A DNA stretch of 64,000 nucleotides from Chryseobacterium sp. C-71. GTDB taxonomy: Bacteria > Bacteroidota > Bacteroidia > Flavobacteriales > Weeksellaceae. Below, in pieces: positions 61,021-64,000 of the stretch. Below the pieces are notes generated by a model. The model made no database searches. It saw nothing but the letters and a program-made list of their open reading frames with translations, and was not told where the DNA came from. A program made the position numbers and the translations under genes. The stretch spans positions 3,720,001 through 3,784,000 of the forward strand of contig NZ_CP087131.1 of NCBI RefSeq assembly GCF_020911865.1. The letters run 5' to 3'. Position 1 is the first letter of the stretch; every line of letters begins with the position of its first letter.

Positions 61021-61194
61021 TTTGGTTATTGAGTTGATATTTAATTGAGAAGTTCTGCTTTTTCAAGAATCATTCATTTAGATTCGTTTTGTTTCTAACG
61101 CAAAGTCAAAGTCCGCAAAGATTTTTTTTGACTACTATCCGCATAGATTTAAGCTCGCAAAGGCGTTCCACTCAGCAAAGTTCACAAAGAGTTA

Positions 61195-61425
61195 TTAATG
61201 ATTTGCACTGTTTTTATCTTTCACTTCTTCATAGTCTACAGTTTCTGCGTCCCATTTTACCTTCTTTTCAATATTCGTGTTTGAGTTTTTGGTTTCCTGA
61301 TTCGGAACATTATTAGGTTTAAAGCCAGTGTATTTATAAAAAGATTTAAAGAAAATTCTTTTTAAAATATTCCAGACAAAAAAAATAATAATAGTACCGA
61401 GTATTAACTCAAAAAGGAATTTCAT
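61195..61425 (-). CDS. DUF4834 family small membrane protein
   Basis: 76 aa. N-terminal membrane helix (MKFLFELILGTIIIFFVWNIL), then basic KRIFFKSFYKYTG and a charged tail ending WDAETVDYEEVKDK. This tail motif is the mark of DUF4834. Function unknown. It lies upstream of yfhO, separated by repeat-rich DNA (61040-61190). Confidence 0.75.
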   Translation of the reverse strand: MKFLFELILGTIIIFFVWNILKRIFFKSFYKYTGFKPNNVPNQETKNSNTNIEKKVKWDAETVDYEEVKDKNSANH

Positions 61426-61504
61426 ATGTAGTATTTATTTTTTAAGGTTTAAAAGTTTAAGGTTTAGTATTAAAATTTAAGCTCAACCTCAAAACTTTCA
61501 TACT

Positions 61505-62551
61505 TTATTTTGCTGCAGGATTCACCATTACCGAAGAGTTTGAAACACTTTTCATGCTCTGAGACTGCTTTCCGTCTGAGATTGTTTCTATCTGAGTCGT
61601 TTTTACATTAATATTTTGGTTGGTAATCCAACCGGTATTTTGATCAAATTTAATGGTTCCGTTTTGTGCCAGTTCGCTGCTCATTGTGTGAGTCATTTCG
61701 CCCTGAGCTCTTTTTTCTTCTTTTTTTGGAAGTCCGCCAGTGATTGAAATTTCCGCAATTCCATTTCCTACACTTTTCAATGTATAGTTAGAAACTACTT
61801 TATATTTTCCGGTTTCGTCTGCACTTTCGCTTGTTGACCATTTTTCACCAATCTTCACTCCTTTTTTAGGAATTATGGAAAGATTTTTAGCAAATTGATC
61901 TTTTAAAACTTTCTCGTTAAAGGTCTGTTTCAAACCTGCCACAGCGCTCGCTTTTTGATTAGCATCTTTGATTAGCGTGCCCAATGCATTGGAAATTTTG
62001 GTGTAGATCGCATCAAAACCAGTGATAGAAATCACATTTCCTTTGCTATCCATCTTCATGTTCAGTTTGTTTCCGGTCAAAGCTCGGTTCACATTCCAAA
62101 TCATTTTTAGATTATCTTCTTTCGGGATGGGCAGTTTTGTATCAACTACAATCGTTTTTCCGTCAGCACTCTGAGAACTTCTTTTGCCGATCAAATTAAT
62201 CGTGATGTCGTAAATTCCACCTTTCACATCGTTTACCGTAAAGCTCATTTCGTCAGTCGATTCGCTGGTTCCATTCAAGGTTTTTCCTTGTGGATCAGTC
62301 ATCGTCTTTACATCTCTTTGGTAAGTAGTCAAAGGGTAAGTTTTTCCTTTTTCCAATTTAAAAGTCTGAGTAAAAACTCCCAAAGAATCTTTGATTGCAG
62401 GGTTTGCTTTTACTTCAGCTACAGAATCTGCCGGAACTTCAACGGTGATTGTTTTTCCGGTTTTAGGATCAATTTTAGTGATGGTTGCCGTCTCTTTTTT
62501 ACAAGAAATGATGGCTAAAGAGATCAATGCTAGTGCTGCTATATTTTTCAT
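61505..62551 (-). CDS. DUF6263 family lipoprotein
   Basis: 348 aa. Lipobox IISC in MKNIAALALISLAIISCKK. Mature region begins with a charged linker, then the DUF6263 body: KLEKGKTYPLTTYQ, GIYDITINLIGKR, KMDSKGNVISITGFDAI, SIIPKKGVKIGEKWS, TGWITNQNINVKTTQ. All-beta, likely periplasmic or surface exposed. Function unknown. Confidence 0.78.
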   Translation of the reverse strand: MKNIAALALISLAIISCKKETATITKIDPKTGKTITVEVPADSVAEVKANPAIKDSLGVFTQTFKLEKGKTYPLTTYQRDVKTMTDPQGKTLNGTSESTDEMSFTVNDVKGGIYDITINLIGKRSSQSADGKTIVVDTKLPIPKEDNLKMIWNVNRALTGNKLNMKMDSKGNVISITGFDAIYTKISNALGTLIKDANQKASAVAGLKQTFNEKVLKDQFAKNLSIIPKKGVKIGEKWSTSESADETGKYKVVSNYTLKSVGNGIAEISITGGLPKKEEKRAQGEMTHTMSSELAQNGTIKFDQNTGWITNQNINVKTTQIETISDGKQSQSMKSVSNSSVMVNPAAK

Positions 62552-62622
62552 AAATACTATTCTAATTTTGAGAAATTCCCTCTCTTTAAGGCTTAGGGAA
62601 AGAATTTTCTTTTTTATAAATT

Positions 62623-63423
62623 TTAATTAATTTTCACCAATTTTTGTCTCATTGCTTCGTAAAGAATGGCTCCACAAGCTACAGAAACGTTCAGTGACTG
62701 CGTTTTTCCCTCAATAGGAAGTTTTATTTTTTCGTCAGAATGGTGAAGCACTTCTTTTGAAATTCCTGTTTCTTCATTCCCCATCACAATAGCGCAAGGT
62801 TCTGTAAAATTGACATCGTAAATCAGTTTTTGTGCTTTTTCAGTTGCCGAAAATACAGATACACCGCTTTGTTGAAGATAATCTACAACGTGAGCTAAAT
62901 TATTTTCTTTGCAAATCTTGATATTGTACATCGCTCCCGCAGAAGTTTTTATCGCATCAGAATTGATTGGCGCTCCACCTTTTTCTGGAATGACAACGGC
63001 GTGAATTCCTACACATTCTGCGGTTCTACAGATAGCTCCAAAGTTTCTGACATCAGTCAATCGGTCTAAAATTAATATAAAAGGTACTTTTCCTTCTTCA
63101 AACAATTCAGGAATGATGTTTTCAATTTTGTGAAAAGGTACATCCGAAATAAATGCCACGACACCCTGGTGGTTTTTCCTTGTAAAACGGTTCAGTTTCT
63201 CAACCGGAACATAGTTTGGACGAATTTTATATTTTGCTAAAACCGCTTTCAGTTCGGCATAAATTTCTCCCTGCAAAGCATTCTGCACAAAGATTTTATC
63301 AATTGTTTTTCCTGCTTCAATAGCTTCCAATACAGGGCGTAATCCGAATATAAAATCGTCTTTTTTATTAGGTTCTGTATTTCTGAATTCAGGTTTTGAG
63401 TTCTTATGTTGAAAATCTTCCAA
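62623..63423 (-). CDS. rlmB: 23S rRNA 2'-O-methyltransferase RlmB
   Basis: 266 aa, SpoU/SPOUT family. N-terminal substrate-binding domain starts FIFGLRPVLEAIEAGK. The knotted domain has LDRLTDVRNFGAICRTAE (motif 1), VMGNEETGIS (motif 2) and LPIEGKTQSLNVSVACGAILYE (motif 3, given as IEGKTQSLNVSVA). Methylates G2251 (E. coli numbering) in 23S rRNA. The N-terminal 20 residues are a charged extension. Confidence 0.94.
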   Translation of the reverse strand: MEDFQHKNSKPEFRNTEPNKKDDFIFGLRPVLEAIEAGKTIDKIFVQNALQGEIYAELKAVLAKYKIRPNYVPVEKLNRFTRKNHQGVVAFISDVPFHKIENIIPELFEEGKVPFILILDRLTDVRNFGAICRTAECVGIHAVVIPEKGGAPINSDAIKTSAGAMYNIKICKENNLAHVVDYLQQSGVSVFSATEKAQKLIYDVNFTEPCAIVMGNEETGISKEVLHHSDEKIKLPIEGKTQSLNVSVACGAILYEAMRQKLVKIN

Positions 63424-63516
63424 AATTTTTATTTTATTTTTTAATGAATAACTTAGTTATTCAAACTTATTTTACTTGGCTTTTACTTTTGCCTTGATTC
63501 TTTTTCCTTGGCTCTT

Positions 63517-63987
63517 CTAAAACTTTTCTCCTAAAATTGCTCTCTTTATCGCCATTGCATACCCATAATGCAGGCTTTCATGCATGTTGTTGAAAATGAT
63601 AGCATCTTGGATACTCTTCAAATCCATGCCAAAACTTGTGGTGTAGGGTGTGTAATCTGAAAAGAAATCGCTGTCATAATCTTTCATTAAAATTTTTGAA
63701 GTTTCGGTTAAAAGAAATTCCAAATCTTCCACTTCAGATTTCTGTACATTCAGATTGGGCATCGTTCCTTTTTTGTAGGTTTCGATCCAATAATTATCAA
63801 TTCTGAACGGGTTTCCGCTTAGGTAATAATGCAGCAATTGCTGTGTAGCAACAGTGTGGGCAATATTCCAATACAGATTGTTATTAAAACCATCGGGGAT
63901 TAATAAAAGGTCTTCGTGAGAAGTATCCCGCAAGATATCCAAAAGGTTTTTTCTAACCTGTCTGTGAGCTTGAAAATGATAATTCAT
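63517..63987 (-). CDS. DinB family protein
   Basis: 156 aa. Four-helix DinB/YfiT-like fold. Likely metal-binding histidines are in WNIAHTVATQ and in NNMHESLHYGYAMAI. Related proteins include thiol-dependent transferases that use bacillithiol or mycothiol, which would fit the YpdA gene in this window, but the substrate cannot be told. It has its full start in the window. Confidence 0.85.
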   Translation of the reverse strand: MNYHFQAHRQVRKNLLDILRDTSHEDLLLIPDGFNNNLYWNIAHTVATQQLLHYYLSGNPFRIDNYWIETYKKGTMPNLNVQKSEVEDLEFLLTETSKILMKDYDSDFFSDYTPYTTSFGMDLKSIQDAIIFNNMHESLHYGYAMAIKRAILGEKF

Positions 63988-64000
63988 ATTTCAAAAATTT

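Noticed and set aside
1..64000. CRISPR arrays, rRNA genes, prophage or integrative element genes
   Set aside because: No regularly spaced direct repeats, no rRNA-like sequence, and no phage structural, integrase or conjugation genes were seen.

Overview
The window reads as a chromosomal segment of a Weeksellaceae/Flavobacteriia bacterium, most likely Chryseobacterium or a close relative. The evidence is the low GC content, many TAnnTTTG (-7) promoter elements with few Shine-Dalgarno sequences, Bacteroidota-only families (DUF5683, DUF4834, DUF6263, DUF6438, DUF6526, long three-domain signal peptidase I, bacillithiol YpdA), a gliding-phylum style TonB, and cell-surface lipoproteins with short lipoboxes. 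No rRNA, CRISPR array or prophage is visible.

Layout. 1-3600 (minus): start of a DEAD-box RNA helicase with a long structured leader, a DUF6438 lipoprotein, then obg, adk and hpt. 3600-5400: a small accessory cassette, a ParDE-like toxin-antitoxin pair with a palindromic operator on its promoter and a protein made of two Mrr-type nuclease domains, lodged between hpt and purA. 5497-16962 (plus): purA, tonB, parA-parB, DUF5683, dapB, lepB, wbqC-like, a subtilase, a lipocalin-like lipoprotein and an OmpA lipoprotein. 17075-20682 (plus): four genes that look like a complete polyprenyl-phospho-D-arabinose pathway (UbiA-type phosphoribosyltransferase, DprE1-like oxidase, DprE2-like reductase, HAD phosphatase). 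20707-22731: lipoprotein, cysteine desulfurase, thioredoxin. 22864-24905: twin tRNA-Asp genes, a decayed ISAon1-like insertion sequence, and twin tRNA-Phe genes.

25002-35060: an OlsF-like double acyltransferase with lysC, then fbp-menC, a DUF900 hydrolase, glnS and an MFS transporter. 35061-44600: a small-gene pseudogene, a fused DoxDA protein, a MazG-like protein with tag, several small unknowns, patatin, CorA, FabH-like KAS III, and a thioredoxin-fold protein. 44700-55919: small lipoproteins, pruA, topoisomerase IB, a 55-aa lipoprotein gene, pepP, a TonB-dependent receptor, an S41 peptidase and YpdA. 56073-63987: lipoprotein, GT4 glycosyltransferase, a tiny GIY-YIG nuclease unit bounded by 38-bp inverted repeats, YfhO, DUF4834, DUF6263, rlmB and DinB.

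The intergenic DNA is unusually rich in dispersed palindromic elements of at least five families. The most notable observations are the 398-bp GIY-YIG gene bounded exactly by terminal inverted repeats, with related solo repeats elsewhere; a two-copy candidate structured RNA family; the tandem-Mrr nuclease next to the toxin-antitoxin pair; the arabinose-donor gene set in a Gram-negative; and an 8-bp tandem repeat inside a glycosyltransferase reading frame.
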